Source: PZPK01 sp047628385
GTDB lineage: Bacteria > Pseudomonadota > Gammaproteobacteria > Pseudomonadales > Oleiphilaceae
Assembly: GCA_047628385.1 (NCBI GenBank)
Contig: JBLHVH010000026.1
Span: forward strand, 1 to 23,539
DNA length: 23,539 nt
Reading direction: 5' to 3'
Part shown: positions 8,269-16,437 of the stretch, piece after piece
Layout: every line of letters starts with the position of its first letter
How positions within the stretch are numbered: the stretch's first letter is position 1
Made by a program: the position numbers and the translations under genes
The notes under the pieces: model-generated
What the model was told of the DNA's origin: nothing
What the model saw: only the letters and a program-made list of their open reading frames with translations
Databases searched by the model: none

Positions 8269-9435
8269 ATGAAGTGGGTAAAAATTCCAGCGAAAGCATT
8301 TAATACCGAAGCTGAGCACCAAGCTTTGGCACATCAAGGTACATTGACCAAACCTCCAGGATCATTAGGGCAGTTAGAGCACATCGCCACACACTTGGCA
8401 GGCCTGCAGGGGGTGCTTAAACCCGAGTTAGACAAGGTGATGATTCGTGTATTTGCCGCCGATCATGGTGTCGTAGATGAAGGTGTTTCAGCATTCCCAC
8501 AAGTAGTGACTGGTGAAATGGTCAAAAACTTTGCAGCAAAAGGGGCGGCTATCACTGTCATAGCGGAGTCGTTAGCCGCAAACTTTGGTGTGATTAATCT
8601 GGGCACAGTGAATGCATTACCTGAGCTGCCAAGTGTACAAGATGCTCGTATTGCAGGCGGCACGCAAAATTTTTGTCAGCAAGCCGCAATGACCAAAGCG
8701 CAGTTGAATGCGGCATTATCTGCGGGTCAAACAGTCGCAATCGATGCGATTGAGCATGAAACTCAGCTATTTATTGGCGGTGAAATGGGGATTGGTAATA
8801 CGACTTCAGCTTCAGCGCTAGCGTGTGCCTTACTGACTCAACCGGCTACAGCCTTAGTCGGTCGTGGTACCGGCGTCGATGATGACGGAATTCAACGTAA
8901 ACAGAGCGTGGTCACCCGTGGGTTGGCTCTGCATGGCTTCACTCCGGTTTTAAGTGATGGCGAGCCGATAGACGCTTTAAAGGCACTGCAATGTTTAGGT
9001 GGTTTTGAAATAGCCGGCTTGGTTGGCGCTTACATTGCGTGTGCTCAAGTAGGTATTACGGTATTGGTTGATGGCTTTATTAGCTCTGTTGCCGCACTGG
9101 TGGCTGTCACTATTAACCCATCTATTCGCCCTTGGCTGTTCTTTGGACATCAATCTTCCGAAGCGGGACACGCTTTAGTACTCAAGAGTATGAACGCAGA
9201 AGTATTGCTTTCGTTAAATATGCGTTTGGGTGAAGCGAGTGGTGCCGCGCTAGCGGTACCTTTGATGCGAATGGCATGCCAATTACACCGTAAAATGGCA
9301 ACCTTTGAATCGGCTGGCGTTTCTGATGGCAAGCGTGAAGGTGAGAGTGATCATGAAGGAAAAATCGATAGCAACGGTCACAGTCATAGTCAGATAAAGA
9401 GCAGTTGCGAGGGTCACGACCACGGTGAAGGATAA
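8269..9435 (+). CDS. cobT: Nicotinate-nucleotide--dimethylbenzimidazole phosphoribosyltransferase, with His-rich C-terminal tail
   Basis: This 388-residue enzyme makes alpha-ribazole phosphate, the lower ligand precursor, from nicotinate mononucleotide and dimethylbenzimidazole. Motifs: LTKPPGSLGQLE (26-37), ADHGVVDEGVSAFP (64-77), GGEMGIGNTTSASA (170-183), GRGTGVDDDG (198-207), DGFISSVAAL (268-277), GHQSSEAGHALVL (293-305), and RLGEASGAA, whose Glu322 corresponds to the catalytic Glu of CobT. The usual family end is near FESAGVS (346-352). The last 36 residues (353-388) are an extra hydrophilic tail with five His, one Cys and many Asp/Glu/Gly, reminiscent of the CobW His loop. The end overlaps the cobS start by 11 bases. 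In the Pseudomonas denitrificans nomenclature this enzyme is CobU, and it is unrelated to the chelatase CobT. Confidence 0.96.
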   Translation: MKWVKIPAKAFNTEAEHQALAHQGTLTKPPGSLGQLEHIATHLAGLQGVLKPELDKVMIRVFAADHGVVDEGVSAFPQVVTGEMVKNFAAKGAAITVIAESLAANFGVINLGTVNALPELPSVQDARIAGGTQNFCQQAAMTKAQLNAALSAGQTVAIDAIEHETQLFIGGEMGIGNTTSASALACALLTQPATALVGRGTGVDDDGIQRKQSVVTRGLALHGFTPVLSDGEPIDALKALQCLGGFEIAGLVGAYIACAQVGITVLVDGFISSVAALVAVTINPSIRPWLFFGHQSSEAGHALVLKSMNAEVLLSLNMRLGEASGAALAVPLMRMACQLHRKMATFESAGVSDGKREGESDHEGKIDSNGHSHSQIKSSCEGHDHGEG

Positions 9436-10240
9436 GTTGAAATTCAAATATGATATTTTAAACACGGCGTATCAGCAGTTACAGCCCTTACTGATTGCTA
9501 TACAGTTTTTAAGTAGCCTGCCGGTTGGTCATTTACCCATGCCTAAAGATAAAAATGTGGGCACTTCGCTGATGTTTTATCCCATGGTTGGTGCATTATT
9601 AGGGTTGATTTTAAGTGTTTTCGCGCTGGGTTTGATGCAAGTGTTTGGTAGTGGTTTATCTGCGGCACTGCTGTTGAGTGCATGGGTTATTTTAACGGGC
9701 GCTTTGCATATCGATGGTTTGGCAGACTGTGCCGATGCCTGGATGGGAGGACTAGGATCTAAAAAGCGAACGCTAGAATTAATGAAAGACCCTACCTCAG
9801 GCCCGATCGCAATTGCTACGGTCGTATTGGTACTGCTTGTTAAATATGCGGCATTGGAAGCCTTACTGACGCAAACAATGGCGCAGCAAAGTTACTATTT
9901 AGTATTGATATGGCCCTTAATGCTTTCAAGAATGAGCGCGACGATCCTCTTTGCAACGACCCCTTATGCACGCAAAAATGGCTTGGGTAAAGCGATTAGC
10001 GAACACCTTTCTACGAATGCGGTCTGGGGCGTTTGCTGCATCATATTAGTGTTGGCTTGTTTGGTCTTTAAATGGTATTTAATTACGATTTTAGTCGTAG
10101 GTTTTGCTGTATTTATATACTTACGGCACTTAATGTTAAGCCGTATTGACGGGTGCACGGGCGATACCGCTGGTGCCTTAATTGAGCTAAGCGAAGTTGC
10201 CATACTACTTACCTGTGTCGCTTATTTTAGTGTCGGTTAA
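9425..10240 (+). CDS. cobS: Adenosylcobinamide-GDP ribazoletransferase (cobalamin synthase)
   Basis: A 271-residue polytopic inner-membrane protein that joins alpha-ribazole (phosphate) to adenosylcobinamide-GDP, the last assembly step. Family motifs are GALHIDGLADCADAWMGG (about residues 97-114), LMKDPTSGP (about 118-126), and CTGDTAGALIELSEVAIL near the C-terminus; several long hydrophobic segments separate them. The GTG at 9425, 11 bases inside cobT, has GAGGG 11 bases upstream. An in-frame TTG at 9437 with AAGGA just before it is an alternative that would shorten the protein by four residues. Overlap with cobT means the His-rich CobT tail also carries the cobS translation start. The name clashes with chelatase subunit CobS; the motifs leave no doubt it is the synthase (CobV in P. 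denitrificans terms). Confidence 0.94.
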   Translation: MKDKLKFKYDILNTAYQQLQPLLIAIQFLSSLPVGHLPMPKDKNVGTSLMFYPMVGALLGLILSVFALGLMQVFGSGLSAALLLSAWVILTGALHIDGLADCADAWMGGLGSKKRTLELMKDPTSGPIAIATVVLVLLVKYAALEALLTQTMAQQSYYLVLIWPLMLSRMSATILFATTPYARKNGLGKAISEHLSTNAVWGVCCIILVLACLVFKWYLITILVVGFAVFIYLRHLMLSRIDGCTGDTAGALIELSEVAILLTCVAYFSVG

Positions 10241-10312
10241 TTTTGAGCCTAAAATCAGCTAACTTACTCTGTTAATTAAAAATATAAGTGAAGAAATGAG
10301 AATGGAAAAGCA

Positions 10313-11914
10313 ATGAAATTACACGGTCACTTAATGGTGCAGGGCTGCACATCGGACGCAGGTAAAAGCATTATGGTTGCGGCCATCGGTCGTATTTTGG
10401 CGAGACACAAAGTATCGGTAGCGCCTTTTAAACCTCAGAATATGGCTTTAAATAGCGCAGTGACTAAAGAGGGGGGCGAAATTGGCCGTGCACAAGCCGT
10501 TCAAGCAGAGGCGTGTTATTTAGAGGCTTCCGTTGAAATGAACCCTGTTCTGCTTAAGCCCAATAGTGATACCGGATCTCAAGTGATCGTAAATGGGCAT
10601 GCTATCGGTAATATGGATGCACGCACTTATCATCAATATAAACCCGAGCTTTTAGGCCGCGTCGTCGACTGTTATAAAAGCCTGGGCAGTAAATATGATG
10701 TCGTAATTATTGAAGGTGCAGGAAGCCCGGCAGAAATAAATTTACGCGAGCATGATATTGCTAATATGGGCTTTGCCGAAGCCGTGGATTGTCCTGTGAT
10801 TATTATTGCCGATATTGATCGCGGAGGTGTATTTGCTCACTTATATGGTACTTATGAGTTGCTGAGTGCTTCGGAGCAACAACGTGTAAAAGGCTTTGTG
10901 ATCAACCGATTTAGAGGGGATGTTAGTTTATTAACGCCGGGCTTAGATTGGTTAGAGGAAAAAACTGGCATACCCGTTTTAGGCGTGATTCCTTATTTGA
11001 TGGACCTGCATATTGAAGCGGAAGATGCTTTAAATACTTCTCAAATAAACGGTCAAAAAAATGAACAAAACAGCTTGGTAAATGAAGGGAAGGCCATACG
11101 AGAAAAACTTAAAGTCGTGGTTCCAATATACCCGCGTGCAAGTAATCATACCGATTTTGACGTATTGCGTTTGCACCCGCACATTGATTGTCAGTTTATG
11201 CGCGATGCGCGTGACTTTCAGGGGGCCGATTTAATCGTATTACCGGGTAGTAAAAGTGTACGATCAGATCTTCAAAGCTTAAAAGACGCCGGTTGGGAAA
11301 GTGTGATTCAACGACACTTGCGATACGGTGGTAAACTCATCGGTATCTGTGGTGGCTTCCAAATGTTAGGAAAGCATATTCATGATCCTGAAGGTATTGA
11401 ATCTAGTATGGGCACGAGTAAGGGTCTGGGTTTTATCAACATGGAAACCACGCTGACGCCAAACAAAATACTCAAGCTTGTAGCAGGTCAGCTGGTACAT
11501 GCGAGTACAGATAACAAGACTCCTAGTGAAGCAATAAAAGTCAGCGGCTATGAAATTCATGCCGGTATTAGTCAAGGAGAAGGTCTTGCATCACCACTAC
11601 TTAGCCTCAGCGACGAACAAGGGGCTAATGCGACTGATGAAGGCGCGCGTAATGTTGATGATTCAGTATGGGGGAGTTACTTACATGGTTTATTTGATGA
11701 ATCAGACTTTCTGACTCATATTCTTCAGTGGGCCGGTTCTTCATTAGATCACCCAAGCAATACAGACCACGGTTTATCTGAAGGTAAGCTATCTAACTAC
11801 AACTATGCCGAATTTCGTGATCAACAATTTAATCGATTGGCAGATGCCGTAGAAACAGTAATTTCTTTTGAAACGCTCAGCAAAATAATTTTAGACGAGA
11901 GAATAAGCGAGTGA
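10313..11914 (+). CDS. cobQ: Cobyric acid synthase (glutamine-dependent amidotransferase)
   Basis: A 533-residue CobQ/CbiP, which amidates carboxylates b, d, e and g of adenosylcobyrinic a,c-diamide using ATP and glutamine. The N-terminal synthetase domain has the P-loop-like GCTSDAGKS (11-19), APFKPQNMALNS (37-48), and ADIDRGGVFA (166-175). The C-terminal type 1 glutamine amidotransferase-like domain has PGSKSVRSDL (311-320), the nucleophile Cys346 in GICGGFQMLG, GYEIHAG (412-418), and YLHGLFDE with His458. Length is slightly over the usual ~490-510, from a hydrophilic stretch at about 241-262 between domains and another near the C-terminus. It follows cobS after 72 bp, with a purine-rich stretch (ggaaaag) before the ATG, and its last bases overlap the cobD GTG start (GTGA). 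Confidence 0.96.
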   Translation: MKLHGHLMVQGCTSDAGKSIMVAAIGRILARHKVSVAPFKPQNMALNSAVTKEGGEIGRAQAVQAEACYLEASVEMNPVLLKPNSDTGSQVIVNGHAIGNMDARTYHQYKPELLGRVVDCYKSLGSKYDVVIIEGAGSPAEINLREHDIANMGFAEAVDCPVIIIADIDRGGVFAHLYGTYELLSASEQQRVKGFVINRFRGDVSLLTPGLDWLEEKTGIPVLGVIPYLMDLHIEAEDALNTSQINGQKNEQNSLVNEGKAIREKLKVVVPIYPRASNHTDFDVLRLHPHIDCQFMRDARDFQGADLIVLPGSKSVRSDLQSLKDAGWESVIQRHLRYGGKLIGICGGFQMLGKHIHDPEGIESSMGTSKGLGFINMETTLTPNKILKLVAGQLVHASTDNKTPSEAIKVSGYEIHAGISQGEGLASPLLSLSDEQGANATDEGARNVDDSVWGSYLHGLFDESDFLTHILQWAGSSLDHPSNTDHGLSEGKLSNYNYAEFRDQQFNRLADAVETVISFETLSKIILDERISE

Positions 11915-12930
11915 TCGTACTCTTTTTAGTCGTCTTAGGTGCGCTAGTTTTAGACTTTTTATTAGGTGAAGCAAAGCGGTATCATCCTTTAGTCGGTTTT
12001 GGCACCCTGGTGTCAAAGGTAGAGCACGCGCTGAATAGCAAGCAACGTCAGAAGAATAGCGAACTAAATAGCAATAAAATCATCGCTCGATGTATGGGCA
12101 GCGTTGCTTACCTGTTCGTGGTGGCACCGATCGTCGCGCTCAGCTGGGTGCTAGAACTTAGCGTTAATGACCATGTTTTTATACAGATTTTGTTTTCTGC
12201 TTTTGTTTTGTATTTGGCAATTGGGTGGTGCAGCTTATTGCAGCATGCGAAAGCGATATCCATGCCCTTAAAATCTGGCGACTTGAACGCTGCGAGGCAA
12301 GCGGTGGGAATGATTGTGAGTCGAGATACGCCATCACTTGAAGAAGCCGATATCGCGAGCGCCGCAACGGAGTCTGTGCTAGAAAATGGAGCGGATGCTA
12401 TTTTTTCGGCCATATTTTGGTTTTTAATTGCGGGTGTACCGGGCGTGGTTTTATATCGTTTGAGTAACACCTTAGATGCAATGTGGGGCTATAAAACTGA
12501 GCGCTTTTTACATTTTGGCTGGTGTGCCGCACGTATCGATGATGTCTTGAATTTTATACCTGCGCGTTTAACGGCGGCTAGTTATGCCATAGTAGGCAAT
12601 ACACGCTTAGCCATAAAATGCTGGAAGCTGCAGGGGCGACGCTGGAAAAGTCCAAATGCCGGTCCAGTAATGGCCGCAGGCGCAGGCGCTTTGTCGGTAT
12701 CGTTAGGCGGCGCGGCCCCTTACCACGGTGAATGGCAAACTAGACCTCAATTAGGGCCACTGCCAGGGAACGAAATTGACGGTGAAAAACAGAATCAAGC
12801 TTCTGCGTATAGCATTGAGCAAGCATGTTCTTTGGTGAATAAAACCTTGGTTCTGTGGCTAGGTATAGGGTTCGCCACAATGGTGATTGTCGGTATGTTT
12901 GAACAATATATAGGTGTTATCAGTCAATGA
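11911..12930 (+). CDS. cobD: Adenosylcobinamide-phosphate synthase (CbiB/CobD)
   Basis: A 339-residue polytopic membrane protein that attaches (R)-1-aminopropanol O-2-phosphate to adenosylcobyric acid. Marks are the N-terminal LDFLLGEAKRYHPLVGFG (CbiB-type D-x-x-x-G-x-P-x-x-HPV pattern), MIVSRDTPSLEEADIASAATESVLENGADAIFSAIFWF in the centre (split here by its conserved pieces SRDT and ESVxENxxD), YRLSNTLDAMWGYK, and RIDDVLNFIPARLTA. The start is GTG, overlapping the cobQ stop; the hydrophobic N-terminus begins directly at this codon, supporting it. The 3' end overlaps the cobC ATG by 4 bases. Pairing with cobC is functional: CobC makes the aminopropanol phosphate used here. A short hydrophilic insert (about residues 41-54) follows the first helix. 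Confidence 0.93.
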   Translation: MIVLFLVVLGALVLDFLLGEAKRYHPLVGFGTLVSKVEHALNSKQRQKNSELNSNKIIARCMGSVAYLFVVAPIVALSWVLELSVNDHVFIQILFSAFVLYLAIGWCSLLQHAKAISMPLKSGDLNAARQAVGMIVSRDTPSLEEADIASAATESVLENGADAIFSAIFWFLIAGVPGVVLYRLSNTLDAMWGYKTERFLHFGWCAARIDDVLNFIPARLTAASYAIVGNTRLAIKCWKLQGRRWKSPNAGPVMAAGAGALSVSLGGAAPYHGEWQTRPQLGPLPGNEIDGEKQNQASAYSIEQACSLVNKTLVLWLGIGFATMVIVGMFEQYIGVISQ

Positions 12931-14030
12931 AAGCTCAGCGTCCTCTTCATGGTGGTGATCTACAACAAGCCAGTCAGCGCTTTGATGTGCCGGTTGACCA
13001 ATGGATCGATTTATCAACAGGGATTAACCCTGAATCATATCCGATTACAGCACTCGATGAGGCTGCCTTTCAACAATTACCTTACCCCAAACCAGACTTT
13101 ATTCAAGCAGCAAAATCTTATTACCTGGGCGATGATAATTCAGACTTAAGCGAGCAAAATTTACTCGCAGTCTCTGGCTCACAAGCTGTTATTCAGTTAT
13201 TACCTGAGTGTTTACCTTCTTTGCCGGTTTTACTGCCTCAGTTAGGTTATCAAGAGCATCGGCTTCAATGGCAACAATCAGGCGCGTGTATTATTAATTA
13301 TCCCTCAATTGAGCATGAGGCGTCGGTTTCGTTTATTAATCAGTCACTTCAGCAAAATAGTCGACAGCACTTAGTCGTCATTAATCCTAATAACCCCAGT
13401 GGGCTTACGTTCTCGCCTCAACAACTTAAAGTCTGGGCCAAGTGCTTAGGGGAGGGGGCTTATTTGATTATTGATGAAGCCTTCATGGATACGCAGCCAG
13501 CATTGAGTGTGTTATCGGAACACTTTGAGCCGAATATGATTGTGCTACGATCATTTGGGAAGTTTTTTGGTTTAGCCGGTTTGCGTTTGGGATTTGTATT
13601 TGCACATGACGAACTAATTAAAACGTTTCAAACACGCTTAGGGCTTTGGGCTATTAATGGGCCGGCACAAAGTATTGCAACAAGCGCTTTTCAAGATAAA
13701 GTATGGCAACAGCAAGCACGGCACAATATCAATACCGCATCTAATGCGAGCCGAACTCTATTTCATCCATTATTTAACGGCCTAACAGCAAGTCAGAAAG
13801 GGGAGCATGGCTCCTTTCATGAAGCACTATTTTCAAGTTATTGTGTAAGTATTAACCAAGCAGAAAAACTTAGTCAATTTTTTGCAATTCGCGGAATTCT
13901 TATAAGAGTTATTGATTTTGATAGTGAGTATGCGTTGCTAAGAATTGGATGCATAAACCCTAAAAATAATAAAAATATGCAGCGGTTACAAGCAACAATT
14001 GATCTATATATTGCTCAATTAAAACAATAA
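12927..14030 (+). CDS. cobC: L-threonine-O-3-phosphate decarboxylase (CobC)
   Basis: A 367-residue fold-type I PLP enzyme of the aminotransferase class I/II group, which decarboxylates threonine phosphate to aminopropanol phosphate for the nucleotide loop. Visible residues: HGGD near the N-terminus, LSTGINP (29-35), NPNNPSG (153-159), the PLP-ring Asp183 in IIDEAF, and the Schiff-base lysine K212 in SFGKFFGLAGLRLGF. Histidinol-phosphate aminotransferase is the nearest alternative, but HGGD, the LSTGINP start and position right after cobD favour CobC. The ATG overlaps the cobD stop (ATGA). It is the last + strand gene of the cobalamin block; its stop runs into an A tract and a hairpin that is a terminator only for the opposite strand, so the + strand transcript end is not clearly marked. 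Confidence 0.92.
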   Translation: MKAQRPLHGGDLQQASQRFDVPVDQWIDLSTGINPESYPITALDEAAFQQLPYPKPDFIQAAKSYYLGDDNSDLSEQNLLAVSGSQAVIQLLPECLPSLPVLLPQLGYQEHRLQWQQSGACIINYPSIEHEASVSFINQSLQQNSRQHLVVINPNNPSGLTFSPQQLKVWAKCLGEGAYLIIDEAFMDTQPALSVLSEHFEPNMIVLRSFGKFFGLAGLRLGFVFAHDELIKTFQTRLGLWAINGPAQSIATSAFQDKVWQQQARHNINTASNASRTLFHPLFNGLTASQKGEHGSFHEALFSSYCVSINQAEKLSQFFAIRGILIRVIDFDSEYALLRIGCINPKNNKNMQRLQATIDLYIAQLKQ

Positions 14031-14059
14031 AAAAAGCCTCCATGAGGGAGGCAAAAAAA
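14029..14059 (-). terminator. Intrinsic terminator oriented on the - strand
   Basis: A perfect 6-bp GC-rich stem, GCCTCC (14036-14041) with GGAGGC (14047-14052), encloses a 5-base loop. On the - strand the stem is followed by seven T (14035-14029), the classic intrinsic terminator arrangement. On the + strand the stem is followed by A, not T, so it should not terminate the cobC transcript efficiently. The nearest annotated - strand gene ends at 14383, about 330 bp upstream on that strand, which leaves a long 3' UTR or an independent short transcript to explain. Confidence 0.8.
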
Positions 14060-14083
14060 TGAAACTTCGTGTGCTTTAAATAA

Positions 14084-14203
14084 TTAAACTCTTCGACGCT
14101 AAGCTAAATCTAAAATGATTGGTTCTGGAATGTCCATTAAAAAGTAGTTATTAATGTGGCCGACTTATTGATGAATTTTAGGCTTTTTATTATTTCTATT
14201 CAT
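14084..14203 (-). pseudogene. Possible decayed 3' end of a PEP-CTERM protein gene
   Basis: On the - strand one frame reads MNRNNKKPKIHQ, stop, VGHINNYFL, MDIPEPIILDLA, stop, RRRV, stop (from 14203 down to 14084). PEP-CTERM sorting tails have V/IPEP, a hydrophobic stretch of about 18-20 residues and a terminal Arg cluster. Here the order IPEP, short hydrophobic piece, arginines is kept, but the hydrophobic part is too short and a stop interrupts it. The terminator at 14029-14059 follows about 25 bp after the final stop, as expected after a real gene. An exosortase-associated acyltransferase gene is nearby (21483-22232). PEP alone can occur by chance in this much sequence, so this is a tentative reading; a small RNA or plain spacer are the alternatives. 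Confidence 0.25.
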
Positions 14204-14224
14204 CACTTTCAAATATCGTGAACG

Positions 14225-14254
14225 TGTATAATGATAAAGCATTAGGCATGCCAA
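14225..14254 (-). promoter_or_regulatory. Candidate - strand promoter in the cobC/GGDEF gap
   Basis: On the - strand TTGGCA (14254-14249) and TATACA (14230-14225) are separated by 18 bp, a fair sigma-70 match. Transcription from about 14218 would end at the terminator at 14029-14059, giving a transcript of about 185 nt. The -35 half overlaps a near-palindrome around GGCATGCC. A TATAAT hexamer on the + strand (14227-14232) overlaps it but lacks a good -35. Confidence 0.25.
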
Positions 14255-14382
14255 TAAATTAAAATACCTTATTTAACAGTAGGTTGTTATTTTTTTATGT
14301 GATCTAGAAGTGACTTTAGAAATCAACTGTATAAAATGTCGACACTTCAATGAATGAAGGTGGATATATTCGGAACGATGTT

Positions 14383-16437
14383 TTATGAAGAAGCGTTGAT
14401 TGATTTATCTTTTGACTCTTTTTTAGCATGCCACTGACTTAAAAAATTAGGAATTTCGCTGACGGGGATTGGTTTTGCATAATAGTAGCCTTGCGCATAA
14501 TCACAACCTAGGTCGATCAATACGGTCTCTTGTTCTTGTGTTTCGACACCTTCGGCCAGTACTTCGATTGATAGACTATCAGCAAGGGTAATAATACTCT
14601 TTACCAGTGCTTGGTCAGACTTGCTGTTCATGATGTCAGTGATGAACATACGATCAATTTTGATTTTAGATAAAATATGGCTGAATTTTTTAATGTAGCC
14701 CAGTGATGAATAACCAGTCCCGAAATCATCAATACTAAACTGAAGGCCTGATTTAAGTAGCTCTTTAATGCCATTTAAAACAACGGGGTCATCATCCAGC
14801 ATTAAACGCTCGGTGACTTCTAATTCGACCCAATCTAGGCTTTGTAAAAATACTTCATGCTGCTGAGCCCATGCCATCATTTCACGATGATGGAAGTTAG
14901 TTGGGCTAAAGTTGATCGCCACGATAAAATCTTGATTAAACTCTGTACGCCATTTTTTAACTTGTGTGATTGCTTGTTCAAAGACCCATATGTCGATGTC
15001 AAAAATTAAGCCTGATTTTTCAGCGATAGGGATGAAAAGATCTGGTCTGACACTGCCAAGTTCTGGATCATTCCAGCGGAGTAACGCTTCAAAACCGGTA
15101 ATGGACATGTCTTTGAAATTGATTAATGGTTGAAAGTAAACTTCAAAATCACCATTCTCAATCGCATTTTTCAACTTATGTTTGATAGTGTTGTGCAATA
15201 CAATATTGTGCATCATTGATTGGTCAAAAAATGCAAAGGTATTACGACCTGCATCTTTCGCTTTGTACATAGCGGTATCCGCTTTCCGGATAAGCTCTTC
15301 AGCGTTATCGCCGTCCTCAGGGTGCATAACTATGCCAATACTACAACCAAGCTGTAACTGGGTATCGCTCAAGTTAAAGTCGGCTTTGAACGCCAAAATT
15401 GTTTTACTCGCCACGACTTCTGCTTCAGCGCGGTTAGTACAACGGAAACAAGCTATAAACTCATCGCCGCCAAAACGTGCAACATAACCATCATGCGCTT
15501 TGATGAGTTCTTGAAGGCGACTCGCACTCGCTTGTAAAATTAAGTCACCCGCACTATGTCCTAGGCTATCATTTACTTCTTTGAAGCCATCAAGGTCGAT
15601 GAAGAATAGCGTTAATTTATTTTGTGGTTGTTCAATACTGAGTCCAATCTCAGTTTGTAGATGCTGGTCGATGTGGCGACGGTTGGGTAAGTTGGTTAAA
15701 ACATCAAAATTTGCTTGGTATTCAAGTTGATTTTCATATGATTCTCTATCATGTGCAAATTCAGCGGCTTGCCGTTGCCCTTCATTGAGTACGTATACTA
15801 AGTCAGATAACTCATCATGATAATTTGCCCGAGGCAGATTAATGGGTATGTACTCTTTACTCCTTAACCAATTAGGGTCCGCGGTGGCATCACGAATAAA
15901 CGAAAGGTGTTGAGTGACTGATTTTTTAACGATGTAGCTAAATACAAAGCCAATTAAACCAATCAGCAAGGTTGAGCTGATGAGGATGACTTTAAACTGC
16001 TCCAGTACACTCGCCTTTATTAAATCATCATTTACATCTACTTCTAGCTTACCCATCTTTTGGCCATTAAATACCAAGGGTATGGTAATACTAGGCGGCA
16101 TATGAATATCGCCATATTCATAGATGTTCCCTAAAGATTCTACAATACGTAAACCCTTAATAGAGGGCATACGATACATACCTTCAAGTAATATATAGGT
16201 ACTATCCTGATCGACATTCCATAAACTGCGTGATAATTGTTGTTCGACGGCTAAAATTGTTTTTCGACTTTCGGCATAAATAGACTCTTTGTCTGCTTGA
16301 TATTGCTTAAAGAGTAAGGACGCAGCAGTTAGTAAAGTAAAAAAAATGCAGATTGAAATAAAATAGAATGACAGGCGATAGCCAAGCTTTTGAAAGCGGA
16401 AATTTTGTCGTATCTTTGTTAAAAAAACGGATGCCAA
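14383..16437 (-). CDS. Membrane GGDEF-EAL protein (c-di-GMP synthase/phosphodiesterase)
   Basis: A 684-residue inner-membrane protein with TM1 (about 22-44), a ~100-residue periplasmic sensor region containing SLWNVDQDS and MPSIKGLRIV, and TM2 (about 150-171). A HAMP-like linker leads to a GGDEF domain (about 241-405, GGDEF at 323-327) and an EAL domain (about 415-670, EAL at 450-452). EAL catalytic and metal residues look complete: N509 in INFSP, EVTER, DDFGTGYSS, K592, EGVE, and AQGYYY. The GGDEF motif is intact, but the RxxD inhibitory site is missing (A314...G317). Either activity may dominate. The start is a TTG at 16437 with AGGT just upstream; no in-frame ATG precedes the first membrane helix and an in-frame stop lies close upstream. 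The sensor family is not recognised. Confidence 0.9.
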   Translation of the reverse strand: MASVFLTKIRQNFRFQKLGYRLSFYFISICIFFTLLTAASLLFKQYQADKESIYAESRKTILAVEQQLSRSLWNVDQDSTYILLEGMYRMPSIKGLRIVESLGNIYEYGDIHMPPSITIPLVFNGQKMGKLEVDVNDDLIKASVLEQFKVILISSTLLIGLIGFVFSYIVKKSVTQHLSFIRDATADPNWLRSKEYIPINLPRANYHDELSDLVYVLNEGQRQAAEFAHDRESYENQLEYQANFDVLTNLPNRRHIDQHLQTEIGLSIEQPQNKLTLFFIDLDGFKEVNDSLGHSAGDLILQASASRLQELIKAHDGYVARFGGDEFIACFRCTNRAEAEVVASKTILAFKADFNLSDTQLQLGCSIGIVMHPEDGDNAEELIRKADTAMYKAKDAGRNTFAFFDQSMMHNIVLHNTIKHKLKNAIENGDFEVYFQPLINFKDMSITGFEALLRWNDPELGSVRPDLFIPIAEKSGLIFDIDIWVFEQAITQVKKWRTEFNQDFIVAINFSPTNFHHREMMAWAQQHEVFLQSLDWVELEVTERLMLDDDPVVLNGIKELLKSGLQFSIDDFGTGYSSLGYIKKFSHILSKIKIDRMFITDIMNSKSDQALVKSIITLADSLSIEVLAEGVETQEQETVLIDLGCDYAQGYYYAKPIPVSEIPNFLSQWHAKKESKDKSINASS

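Larger units (their letters stand above)
14031..14382. other. 352-bp AT-rich gap between cobC and the first GGDEF-EAL gene
   Basis: The gap lies between convergent genes, so a strong terminator near its middle or at both ends would be expected. Instead the only clear one is at the cobC side and faces the - strand. The remainder contains the IPEP remnant frame, a candidate - strand promoter and otherwise AT-rich sequence with no frame longer than about 25 codons that looks like a gene. No tRNA, rRNA or riboswitch structure is apparent. Confidence 0.6.

Noticed and set aside
12108..12470. 120-codon open frame on the - strand
   Set aside because: It is antisense to the conserved central part of cobD (CbiB) and has no recognisable motif.
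14029..14059. Terminator of the cobalamin operon on the + strand
   Set aside because: The stem is followed by A residues on the + strand; the T tract is present only when read on the - strand.
14060..14080. Tiny + strand frame MKLRVL preceded by GGGAGG at a good distance
   Set aside because: The SD-like GGGAGG is one arm of the terminator hairpin, and six codons give no support for a gene.
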